The position numbers and the translations under genes are program-made. Positions 1 through 8,254 of a DNA stretch of 64,000 bases are shown here, in pieces; positions within the stretch are counted from its first letter, which is position 1, and every line of letters begins with the position of its first letter. This DNA is from JAVWMQ01 sp036646055. GTDB lineage: Bacteria; Bacillota; Clostridia; Peptostreptococcales; Anaerovoracaceae. The notes under the pieces are model-generated. The model saw only the letters and a program-made list of their open reading frames with translations. It did not search any database and was not told the DNA's origin. The stretch lies in NCBI GenBank assembly GCA_036646055.1, contig JAVXMY010000003.1, forward strand, positions 124,001 to 188,000, given 5' to 3'.

Positions 1-478
1 GTCCAGATCCTGCTTTTACTAACAGTGCATCATGGTGTCCATGATAACATCCTTCAAATTTAATAACCTTCTCTCTATTTGTATATCCTCTTGCCGCTCT
101 AATTGCACTCATTGTTGCTTCAGTACCTGATGTTACCATTCTCATCATTTCCATAGAAGGAACCATTTCCTGCATTAGTTTAGCCATGTTAATTTCAATT
201 TCTGTTGCAGCTCCGTAGCTTAAGCCTAATTTGACTCTTTCGTTTACTGCTTCTCTAACTACATCACTGTTGTTTCCCAAAATCATAGGACCCCATGAGC
301 CAATATAATCTATATATTCATTTCCATCAACGTCATAAATATATGCTCCATTGGCCTTTTCAATAAATCTAGGAGTATCCTTTACTGCCTGAAAAGCTCT
401 AGCCGGACTATTTACTCCACCTGGAATATATTTTTTTGCTTCTTCAAATAGAACCTTTGATTTGCTTACATTATTCAT
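1..478 (-). CDS. hemL: Glutamate-1-semialdehyde 2,1-aminomutase, N-terminal part (cut by window edge)
   Basis: The reverse strand reads MNNVSKSK, then a segment with PGGVNSPARAF, YIDYIGSWGP and FEGCYHGHHDA, which is the conserved N-terminal third of HemL. This PLP enzyme converts glutamate-1-semialdehyde to 5-aminolevulinate, the first dedicated tetrapyrrole precursor. About 159 of the usual 425-430 residues are present; the PLP lysine would lie outside the window. The start ATG shares one base with the hemB stop (TAATG), so the two are translationally coupled. With hemB and cbiG upstream, the likely end product is cobalamin (corrinoid) rather than haem, though that is inference. Confidence 0.95.
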   Translation of the reverse strand, partial: MNNVSKSKVLFEEAKKYIPGGVNSPARAFQAVKDTPRFIEKANGAYIYDVDGNEYIDYIGSWGPMILGNNSDVVREAVNERVKLGLSYGAATEIEINMAKLMQEMVPSMEMMRMVTSGTEATMSAIRAARGYTNREKVIKFEGCYHGHHDALLVKAGSG

Positions 479-1455
479 TAGCCTATTCTCCCTTCATTTA
501 TTAATTCAATAATTTCTTTTGCATAGTACGTAATTAGAATATCCGCACCTGCTCTAAAAATACTAGTAGTGGTTTCTGCAACAATTGCCATTTCATCAAT
601 CATTCCAGCAGCAGCTGCTGCTTTAACCATGGCATATTCTCCACTAACACTATATGCTGCAATTGGAACATTTGTATTATCCTTAATTTCTCTAATAATA
701 TCTAAATATGATAGAGCTGGTTTAACCATTATAATATCTGCTCCTTCTGATATATCTAACATAGCTTCTTTAATGGCTTCTCTCCTATTATGATAATCCA
801 TTTGATAAGTTTTACGGTTACCTTTAAAGTTGTCTGAGCCTGCAGCTTCTCTAAATGGTCCGTAAAATGCTGATGCATACTTGGCTGAATAAGACATAAT
901 TGGAGTATCAATGTATCCTGCTTCATCTAATGCTTCTCTAATTGCTTTAACTCTCCCGTCCATCATATCTGATGGTGCAACCATATCTGCTCCTGCCTTA
1001 ACCTGACTAACTGCTATTTTGGCAAGTAATGGAAGGGTCTTATCGTTATCTACTGAATCTCCCTTAATTATTCCGCAATGGCCATGAGAAGTATATTCGC
1101 ACATACAAACATCACCTATGTAATAAATATCAGGTACTGCTGCTCTAGCCACTCTAAAGGCTTCTTGTATAATGCCTTTATCATTGTAAGCTTCAGTTCC
1201 ACATTCATCTTTTTCTTTTGGAATTCCAAAGAACATTACATTTCTAATTCCATTTTTGTATGCTTCCTCTAGTGCCTTTGGTAGTGTATCTAAACTGTAT
1301 CTAAACTGTCCTGGCATTGCTTCTATTTCTTTAACAATCCCTTGCCCCTCTTCAACAAAAATCGGGTAAATTAATGAGTCTGCAGAAATTCTAGTTTCCC
1401 TAGTCATATTTCTTACTCTTCCATCCATCCTAAGTCTTCTTGGTCTATTTAACAT
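478..1455 (-). CDS. hemB: Porphobilinogen synthase (delta-aminolevulinic acid dehydratase)
   Basis: This 325-residue protein is of normal length for HemB, which condenses two 5-aminolevulinate molecules to porphobilinogen in the cytoplasm. The metal-site region is seen as DVCMCEYTSHGHCG (about residues 115-128), with a cysteine-rich, zinc-type arrangement. The two Schiff-base lysines fall in SYSAKYASAFYGPFREA and DIIMVKPALSYLDI. It sits 22 bases after cbiG and overlaps hemL by one base, so it belongs to one minus-strand operon making the corrin precursor. The family assignment is secure. Confidence 0.97.
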   Translation of the reverse strand: MLNRPRRLRMDGRVRNMTRETRISADSLIYPIFVEEGQGIVKEIEAMPGQFRYSLDTLPKALEEAYKNGIRNVMFFGIPKEKDECGTEAYNDKGIIQEAFRVARAAVPDIYYIGDVCMCEYTSHGHCGIIKGDSVDNDKTLPLLAKIAVSQVKAGADMVAPSDMMDGRVKAIREALDEAGYIDTPIMSYSAKYASAFYGPFREAAGSDNFKGNRKTYQMDYHNRREAIKEAMLDISEGADIIMVKPALSYLDIIREIKDNTNVPIAAYSVSGEYAMVKAAAAAGMIDEMAIVAETTTSIFRAGADILITYYAKEIIELINEGRIG

Positions 1456-1477
1456 GTTTTTTCCCTTTCCAAATATA

Positions 1478-2461
1478 CTATTTGATTAATGCAGCTGAAA
1501 CAGTAACTCCGTCTTTAGAGAATTTTTCAAATAATATTTCCCCATTATGACTTAGTAAACTTGCTGCTCTTTGACATACATTATCTGTACCTGTAATTTC
1601 TTTCACAAAGTCTGAAGGTGGAAACTCTCCCTTTGCTTCTTCTAATTGCTGACTTGTAAAAAACATTAATTCTGAGTTTAAATCCTTTGCAAACTCAATT
1701 AGTCCTTCTTCATCTTTCTTTAAATCTATTGTCCCTATTTTTGCAACTGCTGCTAAATTAATATCTTCAGCAAACAATTTAGCTAAAACCACATCTTCTA
1801 TTGTTTTTTTAGGAGTATCTTTTTTACATCCAATTCCAAGTACAATTCTTCTTGGTATAAGTTTAAGTTCTCTTGTAAACACGCTTTCCCTCTTCCAAGA
1901 AATATTTACACCTAAATCCGTTTGATCGGTTAATATGAAGTCTTTTGGAATATTATCTCCTAAATCTATTTTGCTAACTAGTCCAATCCTTCTTCCCTCT
2001 AAGAGATACATTGCAAATTTTTTTGCCATTTCCATATCTCCTATTGCAAGGTTATTTTCCATTGCCCATTGGTCTATAGGTAACTTGTTGTTTACATCTG
2101 TAGAAGTAGTAACTACAGGTGTAGCCCCTATTTTTTTACTAATTTCCTTTGTCATTTTGTTTCCTCCTCCAATATGTCCTGATACTAGGGATATTACAAA
2201 ATCCCCACCATCATCTATTACTAAAACTGCAGGATCTTCTGTTTTGGACACCAAAAACGGTGCTATAGTTCTAACTGCAATGCCTGTTGCCGAAATAAAA
2301 ATAATTAGTCTTTTTTCAACAAAAGACTTTTTAGTCCATTCTTTTAAAACTTCATTTTTATTTCTAACTTCTACATTATAACCTATAGCTTCTAATATTG
2401 TTTTCACTTTTCTACTAAGTTTTTCACCTTGTGATGTGAAGTATACAATTCCTGCTTTCAT
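1478..2461 (-). CDS. cbiG: Cobalt-precorrin 5A hydrolase
   Basis: This 327-residue protein has the CbiG layout. An N-terminal domain carries FISATGIAVRTIAPFLVSK and DDGGDFVISLVSGHIGGGN; a C-terminal domain carries LGIGCKKDTPKKTIED and ends with FPPSDFVKEITGTDNVCQRAA. CbiG opens the lactone ring of cobalt-precorrin 5A and releases acetaldehyde in the anaerobic (early cobalt) cobalamin pathway. It lies 12 bases after sdaAA and 22 before hemB. Its presence indicates anaerobic de novo or partial B12 synthesis, which fits the B12-dependent lysine 5,6-aminomutase encoded further right. The remaining cbi genes are not in the window. Confidence 0.93.
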   Translation of the reverse strand: MKAGIVYFTSQGEKLSRKVKTILEAIGYNVEVRNKNEVLKEWTKKSFVEKRLIIFISATGIAVRTIAPFLVSKTEDPAVLVIDDGGDFVISLVSGHIGGGNKMTKEISKKIGATPVVTTSTDVNNKLPIDQWAMENNLAIGDMEMAKKFAMYLLEGRRIGLVSKIDLGDNIPKDFILTDQTDLGVNISWKRESVFTRELKLIPRRIVLGIGCKKDTPKKTIEDVVLAKLFAEDINLAAVAKIGTIDLKKDEEGLIEFAKDLNSELMFFTSQQLEEAKGEFPPSDFVKEITGTDNVCQRAASLLSHNGEILFEKFSKDGVTVSAALIK

Positions 2462-2473
2462 TTTTATTCCTTA

Positions 2474-3343
2474 CTAACCTTGGTCTTCTATTTTATAACT
2501 TTTGCCACTTTTGGTTACTGCAATTCCTCCTAGGGAAGTTTCTCTATGCTGAACTGGCATTAGTTTCCCAACTTTGTACATTGCTTCAATTACATCATCT
2601 GCCTCTATTCCACATTTCATGCCTCCAAGTGCTAAGTCAGCGCTAGATAATGCATTTACACCTTGAGATGCGTTTCTCTGTGCACATGGTATTTGTACTA
2701 AACCAGCAACAGGATCGCAAATAAGTCCCATTATATTTATTATAGATATTGCAAAGGCTTCTAAACATTGCTCATTGTTTCCACCTTTTAGGTATGCAGC
2801 CCCAGCTGCTGCCATTGCTGCTGCAACGCCACATTCAGCTTGGCATCCACCTTCTGCACCAGATACTGTTGCATTTGCTACTACTACTGCACCTAGGCCA
2901 GATGCTATAAGAAAACTGTTTTCTAATTCCACATGGCTAGCTTCTACTTCTTCAGCTACAGCAAAAAGTACTGCCGGCACTATTCCGCATGACCCAGCAG
3001 TGGGCATTGCGCAGATTTTTCCCATGGCTGCATTAACTTCACTAGCAGACAAGGCTTTGGCCATAACTTTATTAACCAAATTACCACAAAGTGTGTCACC
3101 CTTTTTTCTATATTCTTCCTGAGTTTTAGCCATGCCGCTAATAAAGGTTTTGCTCATTTTTTCAGGAGTATCTATGGCTGTCTCTGTTGATTTTCTCATT
3201 ACCTCCATACGAAGTTTTAATTCTGCTCTAATTTCTTCTTTAGTTTTTTCGCTATGCTTAACTTCGTTTTCCATTATGATTTCCCATAATGTCAAGCCTG
3301 CATTTTGGGCCTCTTGGACCATTTTTTTTAAGCTGTTATACAT
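2474..3343 (-). CDS. sdaAA: L-serine dehydratase, iron-sulfur-dependent, alpha subunit
   Basis: This 289-residue protein matches the alpha subunit of the two-part, [4Fe-4S]-containing L-serine dehydratase, which deaminates serine to pyruvate and ammonia. The family's conserved segments are visible: PTAGSCGIVPAVLF, SGAEGGCQAECG and MGLICDPVAGLVQIPC. The cysteines in them are the expected cluster ligands. It follows sdaAB by 8 bases. This oxygen-labile type is common in amino-acid fermenting clostridia. Unusually, cbiG starts only 12 bases after it, so serine catabolism and corrin synthesis genes appear to share a transcript. Confidence 0.96.
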   Translation of the reverse strand: MYNSLKKMVQEAQNAGLTLWEIIMENEVKHSEKTKEEIRAELKLRMEVMRKSTETAIDTPEKMSKTFISGMAKTQEEYRKKGDTLCGNLVNKVMAKALSASEVNAAMGKICAMPTAGSCGIVPAVLFAVAEEVEASHVELENSFLIASGLGAVVVANATVSGAEGGCQAECGVAAAMAAAGAAYLKGGNNEQCLEAFAISIINIMGLICDPVAGLVQIPCAQRNASQGVNALSSADLALGGMKCGIEADDVIEAMYKVGKLMPVQHRETSLGGIAVTKSGKSYKIEDQG

Positions 3344-3351
3344 AATTCCAC

Positions 3352-4017
3352 CTAATTCACATCTATTATTTTCACTGACTCGATTACTTGGAAATCCGCC
3401 AATTTAATAGCTATTTCTTCTGTTATTTTGTCGTCTACTTCAATGATACAGATAGCATTTTCCCTTTTGGCACTTCTGCTTACATTCATTGTGGCAATAT
3501 TAATATTTGCCTCAGCTAGCACACTTGAAACGTGTCCAATTACACCTTTTTTATCTTGCTGTCTTACAAATATTGTGTTTAAATTCCCACTAATATTAAC
3601 ATCATAGCCGTCTATATTAGTAATAAGAATTTCGCCACCTCCAATTGATGCACCTTGAACTGTGCCTAGCAACTCATTATTATTATAAAATTTAATTACT
3701 GCAGAGTTTTCATGGGCGTTTTCTAACTCCGCAACTCCAAAGTGATATTCTATTCCCTCTTTTTTTGCTATTTCAAATGCATTTGATAGCCTTTCATCCC
3801 AGGGATAAATTCCCATAGTACCAGCTAATAGGGCTCTATCTGTACCATGTCCCTTGCCTGTCTTTTCAAATGATCCATATAGGTAAAAATCCACCCTATT
3901 AAATTCTTTATTTATTATTTGTCTTGCAATTCTGCCCATTTTAGCCGCTCCCGCTGTATGGGAACTTGATGGTCCTATCATTATAGGTCCTGCTACTGTA
4001 AAAATAGAAGTATCCAT
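3352..4017 (-). CDS. sdaAB: L-serine dehydratase, iron-sulfur-dependent, beta subunit
   Basis: This 221-residue protein is the beta subunit of the two-part serine dehydratase. The N-terminal part has GPIMIGPSSSHTAGAAKMGRIAR, the serine-dehydratase beta signature with the SSSHT motif. The C-terminal part (about residues 148-221) is an ACT domain (IFVRQQDKKGVIGHVSSVLAEANINIATMNVSR) likely to bind serine. A good ribosome site (AGGAG) lies just upstream. The gene begins only about 20 bases beyond the asnS terminator hairpin, so its promoter must lie in or before that hairpin, or it depends on read-through. Confidence 0.96.
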   Translation of the reverse strand: MDTSIFTVAGPIMIGPSSSHTAGAAKMGRIARQIINKEFNRVDFYLYGSFEKTGKGHGTDRALLAGTMGIYPWDERLSNAFEIAKKEGIEYHFGVAELENAHENSAVIKFYNNNELLGTVQGASIGGGEILITNIDGYDVNISGNLNTIFVRQQDKKGVIGHVSSVLAEANINIATMNVSRSAKRENAICIIEVDDKITEEIAIKLADFQVIESVKIIDVN

Positions 4018-4038
4018 TATATTCTCCTAATATTCTTC

Positions 4039-4067
4039 TAAAAAAGAGGTGCCCTTGGACACCTCTT
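4039..4067 (-). terminator. Intrinsic terminator after asnS
   Basis: Reading the minus strand, AAGAGGTG and CACCTCTT form a strong GC-containing stem with a short loop, followed by a run of Ts. It lies between the asnS stop codon and sdaAB, leaving almost no room for a separate sdaAB promoter. Partial read-through or attenuation is therefore possible. Confidence 0.85.
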
Positions 4068-4074
4068 AGTTAAT

Positions 4075-5466
4075 TTAAAATTCTGCTGTTTTTGGTGTTC
4101 TTGGGAATGGTAGTACGTCTCTGATATTGCTCATACCTGTTACATACATAATCACTCTTTCAAATCCAAGTCCGTATCCTGAGTGTTTAACTCCACCGTA
4201 CTTCCTTAATTCTAGGTACCACCAGTAGTCTTCTTCATTTAAGCCAACTTCTGCCATTCTTTCTTTTAGAACGTCTAGTCTTTCTTCTCTCTGGCTTCCT
4301 CCAATGATTTCTCCAACACCTGGAACTAACAAGTCGCATGCTGCTACTGTTTTGTCATCTTCATTTAATCTCATGTAGAAGGCTTTAATATCTTTTGGGT
4401 AGTTTGTTACAAAGATTGGTTTCTTATAGACTTTATCTGTTAGATATCTTTCATGTTCTGTCTGAAGATCAATTCCCCATTCAACTGGATACTGGAATTC
4501 TTCTTTTGATTCAAGTAGAATTTCAACAGCCTTAGTATATGTTACTCTTTCAAATTCTGAATTAACAACATTGTTTAATCTATCAATTAATCCCTTGTCA
4601 ATAAAGTTATTAAAGAATTCCATTTCTTCTGGAGCGTTTTCAAGTACATACTTGATTATATATTTTATCATTGCTTCAGCAACTTCCATATTTCCTTCTA
4701 AGTCGCAGAATGCAATTTCTGGTTCAATCATCCAAAACTCAGAGGCGTGTCTTGCTGTGTTAGAATTTTCAGCTCTAAATGTAGGCCCAAATGTATATAC
4801 ATTTCTAAATGCTAATGCGAATATTTCTGCTTCTAACTGGCCACTTACTGTTAAACTTGTTTCTTTAGCGAAGAAATCGTTAGTATAATCAACTTTACCA
4901 TTTTCTTTTGGCACGTCTTCCATGTCTAAAGTTGTTACTCTAAACATTTCTCCAGCACCTTCTGCGTCACTGCCAGTAATAATTGGAGTATGAACGTATA
5001 CAAACTCGTTTTCTTGGAAGAATTTATGAATTGCATATGCAATTAAAGATCTCACTCTAAATACTGCGCTAAATGTATTACTTCTAGGTCTTAAATGAGC
5101 AATTTCTCTTAAGTACTCTAGGGAATGTCTTTTTTTCTGAAGAGGATAATCTGACTCTGAATCTGCTTCGATTACTACTTCCTTAGCCTTAATTTCAAAG
5201 GGCTGCTTAGCATCTGGCGTAAGAACAAATTCTCCCTTAACCATTAATGCTGCCGAAATAGGAGCTTTAGAAATTTCTTCAAAATTGTCTAAGTTTTCTA
5301 CTTCATAAACTACTTGAATAGACTTAAAAAATGACCCGTCATTTAATTCTACAAATCCGAATTTGTTAGATCCTCTATTAGTTCTAACCCATCCTCTAAC
5401 AACGATTTCTTTATCTGCATAAGCTTCACTATTTCTATAAAGCTCTTTAATTAGTATATCCTTCAT
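4075..5466 (-). CDS. asnS: Asparaginyl-tRNA synthetase
   Basis: This 463-residue class IIb synthetase charges tRNA-Asn with asparagine. An N-terminal OB-fold anticodon-binding domain (VVRGWVRTNRGSNKFGFVELNDGS) is followed by the class II core: motif 2 around GPTFRAENSNTARHASEFWMIEPE, and motif 3 GYGLGFERVIMYVTGMSNIRDVLPFPR near the C-terminus. The length is typical. The gene is flanked by its own terminator and an AT-rich upstream region, so it is probably monocistronic. It is well separated from AspS by the AsnS-type motif 2 context. Confidence 0.97.
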   Translation of the reverse strand: MKDILIKELYRNSEAYADKEIVVRGWVRTNRGSNKFGFVELNDGSFFKSIQVVYEVENLDNFEEISKAPISAALMVKGEFVLTPDAKQPFEIKAKEVVIEADSESDYPLQKKRHSLEYLREIAHLRPRSNTFSAVFRVRSLIAYAIHKFFQENEFVYVHTPIITGSDAEGAGEMFRVTTLDMEDVPKENGKVDYTNDFFAKETSLTVSGQLEAEIFALAFRNVYTFGPTFRAENSNTARHASEFWMIEPEIAFCDLEGNMEVAEAMIKYIIKYVLENAPEEMEFFNNFIDKGLIDRLNNVVNSEFERVTYTKAVEILLESKEEFQYPVEWGIDLQTEHERYLTDKVYKKPIFVTNYPKDIKAFYMRLNEDDKTVAACDLLVPGVGEIIGGSQREERLDVLKERMAEVGLNEEDYWWYLELRKYGGVKHSGYGLGFERVIMYVTGMSNIRDVLPFPRTPKTAEF

Positions 5467-5651
5467 TCCAAAATTCCTTTCCCTCTACAATAACTAATTA
5501 TTTAAATAGAGATTAGACATATTAATTATGTTTTATCTCTCTTTTATAATTTAATCAACTATAGTCTAGTATACATCATTTACACCACTTTTTGCAAAAG
5601 AAAAAGCGAAAATTTCTAATTAATTTTCGTGTTTTACACCAATTCTTATAC

Positions 5652-5683
5652 AAAAAAGAAACAAGACTAAAAAGTCTTGTTTC
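5652..5683 (-). terminator. Terminator of the small membrane protein gene
   Basis: GAAACAAGACT and AGTCTTGTTTC pair around a short A-rich loop, and the minus strand continues with six Ts. It lies 10 bases past the stop codon of the 113-residue membrane protein. The rest of the asnS-facing gap (about 5467-5650) holds a second weaker AT-rich hairpin near 5605-5635 and nothing else recognisable. Confidence 0.85.
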
Positions 5684-5692
5684 TCGATTAAA

Positions 5693-6034
5693 TTATTTTA
5701 GTTTATTTGCTCTAATAAAAGATTCGCCTAATATAGCTAGCACTCCAGCTATAACAACTAATGAAATTATCATACCATCTTCTATCATTTCAAATCTATC
5801 TAGTAGAAATGTTATGAAAAATATTGCTAGTGGGCCATATTGTACCAAAACTTCTTTGCCCTTTAGTTCTCCACCTTCTTTAAGTTTAAATACTTCAACT
5901 GGAAAAGATAAGGCTACTACAAATAAGCCTAATATAGTTATGCCCATACTTTTTGAAAGAAGTGCAATTGCCACTCCTGCTGCTATTAATAAATATTCTA
6001 GAACAACTAATCCTATTGTCTTTTTAAAATTCAC
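5693..6034 (-). CDS. Small four-helix membrane protein of unknown function
   Basis: This 113-residue protein is mostly hydrophobic. Four probable membrane segments lie at about residues 7-27, 30-48, 65-83 and 88-106, separated by a charged loop (FKLKEGGELKGKE). It starts with GTG, 8 bases after a strong GGGAGG site. I do not recognise the family. It lies downstream of a cobalamin riboswitch, but a bidirectional terminator and a private sigma-A promoter (TTGACG-17-TATTAT) stand between them, so B12 control of this gene is unlikely on sequence grounds. Confidence 0.8.
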   Translation of the reverse strand: MNFKKTIGLVVLEYLLIAAGVAIALLSKSMGITILGLFVVALSFPVEVFKLKEGGELKGKEVLVQYGPLAIFFITFLLDRFEMIEDGMIISLVVIAGVLAILGESFIRANKLK

Positions 6035-6066
6035 TTTTTACCTCCCAATGATTAATCCTAGTTTTA

Positions 6067-6095
6067 ATAATAACATTTGCCATATTTCTCGTCAA
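6067..6095 (-). promoter_or_regulatory. Sigma-A promoter of the small membrane protein gene
   Basis: On the minus strand, TTGACG (6090-6095) and TATTAT (6067-6072) are separated by exactly 17 bases. The start codon follows about 33 bases downstream. This promoter lies after the bidirectional terminator and so insulates the gene from the riboswitch transcript. Confidence 0.8.
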
Positions 6096-6109
6096 CAATT
6101 ATGGCAACG

Positions 6110-6138
6110 AAAAAACGAGGCATAATGCCTCGTTTTTT
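6110..6138. terminator. Bidirectional intrinsic terminator
   Basis: CGAGGCA and TGCCTCG form a stem with a three-base loop. It is flanked by six As on the left and six Ts on the right, so it can stop transcription from either side. It separates the riboswitch transcript from the next gene's promoter. Confidence 0.88.
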
Positions 6139-6231
6139 CTAACGATAATGTTGGTTATCGGATTTATTTATTTCAACTTGCAAGAAAAACGCTAAAGTAC
6201 TTATTACTTCTATTCTTTTGTTTGGAGATAC

Positions 6232-6254
6232 AAAAAACTGCAAGTTGTTGCAGT
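6232..6254 (-). terminator. Riboswitch-linked intrinsic terminator
   Basis: Immediately after the cobalamin aptamer, the minus strand has ACTGCAA, a four-base loop, TTGCAGT, then TTTTT. This is a typical expression-platform terminator. A stretch further downstream (CAAGTTG) could pair with its right arm and may act as part of an alternative fold. Confidence 0.85.
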
Positions 6255-6279
6255 CCGTATTTACTACATATATAAATAA

Positions 6280-6485
6280 ACCTAATCCAGAAAACCGCTG
6301 GAGCTTATTTAGTGTTTATGCATGTTTCCTGACTCATCTATCGCTACACAATCAAACCTTCCCAAATTTCTTCAGTGGTATATTATGATTGCATTCCTGA
6401 TTTACAGTGGCGGCACCGCACCGGATTCTAACCGGTTTCCATATTATCCTTTAAATCGCACAATTTAAAGGAACATAACACTTAT
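6280..6485 (-). ncRNA. Cobalamin (B12) riboswitch with no obvious target gene
   Basis: The minus strand carries the hallmarks of the adenosylcobalamin aptamer in order: a P1 arm (GTGTTATG), a P2 hairpin with CCTTTAAAT/ATTTAAAGG, GGTTAGAATCC, then the B12 box GCCGCCACTG (near 6404-6414). After that come TTGGGAAGG and GATGAGTCAGGAAAC, the closing P1 arm, and a P13 hairpin CCAG-CGGTTTT-CTGG. The CGG in the P13 loop can kiss the B12-box loop. A terminator follows directly. No open reading frame with a ribosome site occurs before the next terminator and promoter, so the riboswitch appears to be an orphan. Confidence 0.93.
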
Positions 6486-6529
6486 TTAATTAATAGGATT
6501 ATTTTCAAAAGAAAATTAACTCCATAATT

Positions 6530-6558
6530 ATTCTACTATTCTCGAATACTTTTGTCAA
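6530..6558 (-). promoter_or_regulatory. Sigma-A promoter of the cobalamin riboswitch RNA
   Basis: TTGACA (6553-6558) and TAGAAT (6530-6535) are spaced by 17 bases on the minus strand. The predicted start lies about 40 bases before the aptamer P1 arm. The intact promoter argues that the riboswitch is still transcribed. Confidence 0.82.
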
Positions 6559-6588
6559 ATATAAAATTCACTACTTTATTTTTTATAT

Positions 6589-7536
6589 TCAAAGACAATT
6601 ACTTACCTTCTGGCAAATTAAAACATGTCTTCTTAATTTACCCTTATCTACATAACCTTGATCTACAATTTCAAATCCAACAGACTCCACAATGTTAACT
6701 AAATCCCTATTAGTTAATAGTATCAATCTATTAGCTATTCTATAAGTTTCTCTTAAAATATGAACTTGAAGTTCTGAATCTATCTCTGTAAATAAGCCAT
6801 AGGGAATATCTAGTATAGCAACATCATACAAATCATTAATTTGACTTATATCCCCATTGGTAACTTCTAAATCATATCCAAAATGCTTTAGATTTTGATT
6901 AGCCATTTTTACAACTTTTTCTCTAATTTCATTTCCAAATGTTTTAGCACCAATAGATAGAAGTTCCAAAAGAACAGTACCAGCTCCACAACAAGGATCT
7001 ATAACTGTTTTACTAAAATCGTTAACAATAGCTAAGTTTGCCATTACCCTAGCAACTCTAACACCACAAGAAGACGAATAGGAATAAGGCTTCTCATTAT
7101 GTTCTTTGCAGTGATCCATACTAATGGCTAAGTTTCCAAAATACCAAGTGCCATTTATCTCTGTTATACCAAGAAGAAATTTAGGCTTTTTAAGTTCTAT
7201 TCTACCATTAATTTGAAAGTCATCCCCTCTTAATGATTTAATAGCTAAAACCCATTTATGGATTTCTTCTTCATGCCTTATATGATTAATTCTAAACCCA
7301 TCTAAGTTTAAATTCAATTCCCCTATTTTTGCCAAAAGTTCTTTAAGTGACCAGGCTCTACATAGAACTTCTAATCTTTCTTTTATAAAAACTGATCTTG
7401 AAGGATTAAAGTTTTTATTACTAAACAATATTTTATTTGTAGGCGTTTTTCCAAACAATGTTCTAAACTCCAACTCATAAAGGGATTCTTCTCCATAGGC
7501 ATATGTAGTAAAAAAAATGTATTTGTAATCTTTCAC
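6589..7536 (-). CDS. TRM11-like RNA (guanine) methyltransferase
   Basis: This 315-residue protein has a C-terminal Rossmann SAM-methyltransferase domain. VIDPCCGAGTVLLELLSIGA is motif I, and AILDIPYGLF replaces the DPPY/NPPY motif of base N-methyltransferases. The preceding SYSSSCGVRVARVMANLA segment resembles the TRM11/TrmG10 family that methylates guanine N2 in tRNA. The N-terminal half is divergent and shows no clear THUMP domain. It starts with GTG, 11 bases after GGAGGG. The substrate base is not assigned; a tRNA or rRNA guanine is inferred from the family. Confidence 0.75.
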   Translation of the reverse strand: MKDYKYIFFTTYAYGEESLYELEFRTLFGKTPTNKILFSNKNFNPSRSVFIKERLEVLCRAWSLKELLAKIGELNLNLDGFRINHIRHEEEIHKWVLAIKSLRGDDFQINGRIELKKPKFLLGITEINGTWYFGNLAISMDHCKEHNEKPYSYSSSCGVRVARVMANLAIVNDFSKTVIDPCCGAGTVLLELLSIGAKTFGNEIREKVVKMANQNLKHFGYDLEVTNGDISQINDLYDVAILDIPYGLFTEIDSELQVHILRETYRIANRLILLTNRDLVNIVESVGFEIVDQGYVDKGKLRRHVLICQKVSNCL

Positions 7537-7561
7537 TTCTATAACCCTCCATAACTATTTT

Positions 7562-8254
7562 TTAATAAATCATTGCAAAAAATGGCGCTATAGCAACTGT
7601 AATAAGACCTGCAACCGCAATAGCAAGAGAGCTCATTGCTCCTTCTATTTGTCCCATTTCTACAGCTTTAGCTGTACCAACAGCATGAGATGCTGTACCA
7701 ATTGCTAAACCTTTAGAGATTGGACTTTTAATTCTAAATAACTTACATGCAATTTCTGCTGTAGAATTTCCGATCATACCTGTAATTATTATACTTGCAA
7801 GAGTAATAGTAACAATGCCTCCAAGCTCCTCAGATACACCCATACCAATAGCTGTAGTAATAGACTTAGGAAGCAATGTCATACATTCCCCATAAGAAAG
7901 ACCAAATGCCTTAGACATAATAAAAATACTACCAACACTTGCAAAGACACCAGATGTTATTCCAAGTAAAACAGCAAGCATATTATCTCTTAACACCTGA
8001 ATCTGTTGGTAAAGAGGAACCGCAAGACATACTGTAGCCGGAGTTAACAAGTAACTTAGACTAGTTGTAGTTTTTTCATATTTTGCGTAATCAATATCTA
8101 GCAATAGTAAAGTACAAATTACAATAATAACTGAAATTAATAGTGGATTAACAATTGACCACTTAAGCTTTTGTTTAAGAACCATTCCGATACCAAAGCT
8201 TACAAAGCTAATAAACAAACCAAAAAATGTTGAGTTTCCAAGAACTTCTCCCAT
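7562..8254 (-). CDS. lrgB: LrgB/CidB family membrane protein (antiholin-like)
   Basis: This 230-residue polytopic membrane protein has the LrgB signature: LSYLLTPATVCLAVPLYQQ, LLPKSITTAIGMGVSEELGG and IGTASHAVGTAKAVEMGQIEGAMSSLAIAVAG. LrgB partners LrgA. The pair is tied to control of murein hydrolase activity or, in some bacteria, to pyruvate or glycolate transport. The start overlaps the lrgA stop by one base, so the two are co-translated. The physiological role here is open. Confidence 0.93.
   Translation of the reverse strand: MGEVLGNSTFFGLFISFVSFGIGMVLKQKLKWSIVNPLLISVIIVICTLLLLDIDYAKYEKTTTSLSYLLTPATVCLAVPLYQQIQVLRDNMLAVLLGITSGVFASVGSIFIMSKAFGLSYGECMTLLPKSITTAIGMGVSEELGGIVTITLASIIITGMIGNSTAEIACKLFRIKSPISKGLAIGTASHAVGTAKAVEMGQIEGAMSSLAIAVAGLITVAIAPFFAMIY

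Noticed and set aside
5592..6125. 177-codon plus-strand frame
   Set aside because: It is antisense to the small membrane protein, crosses two terminators and has no ribosome site.
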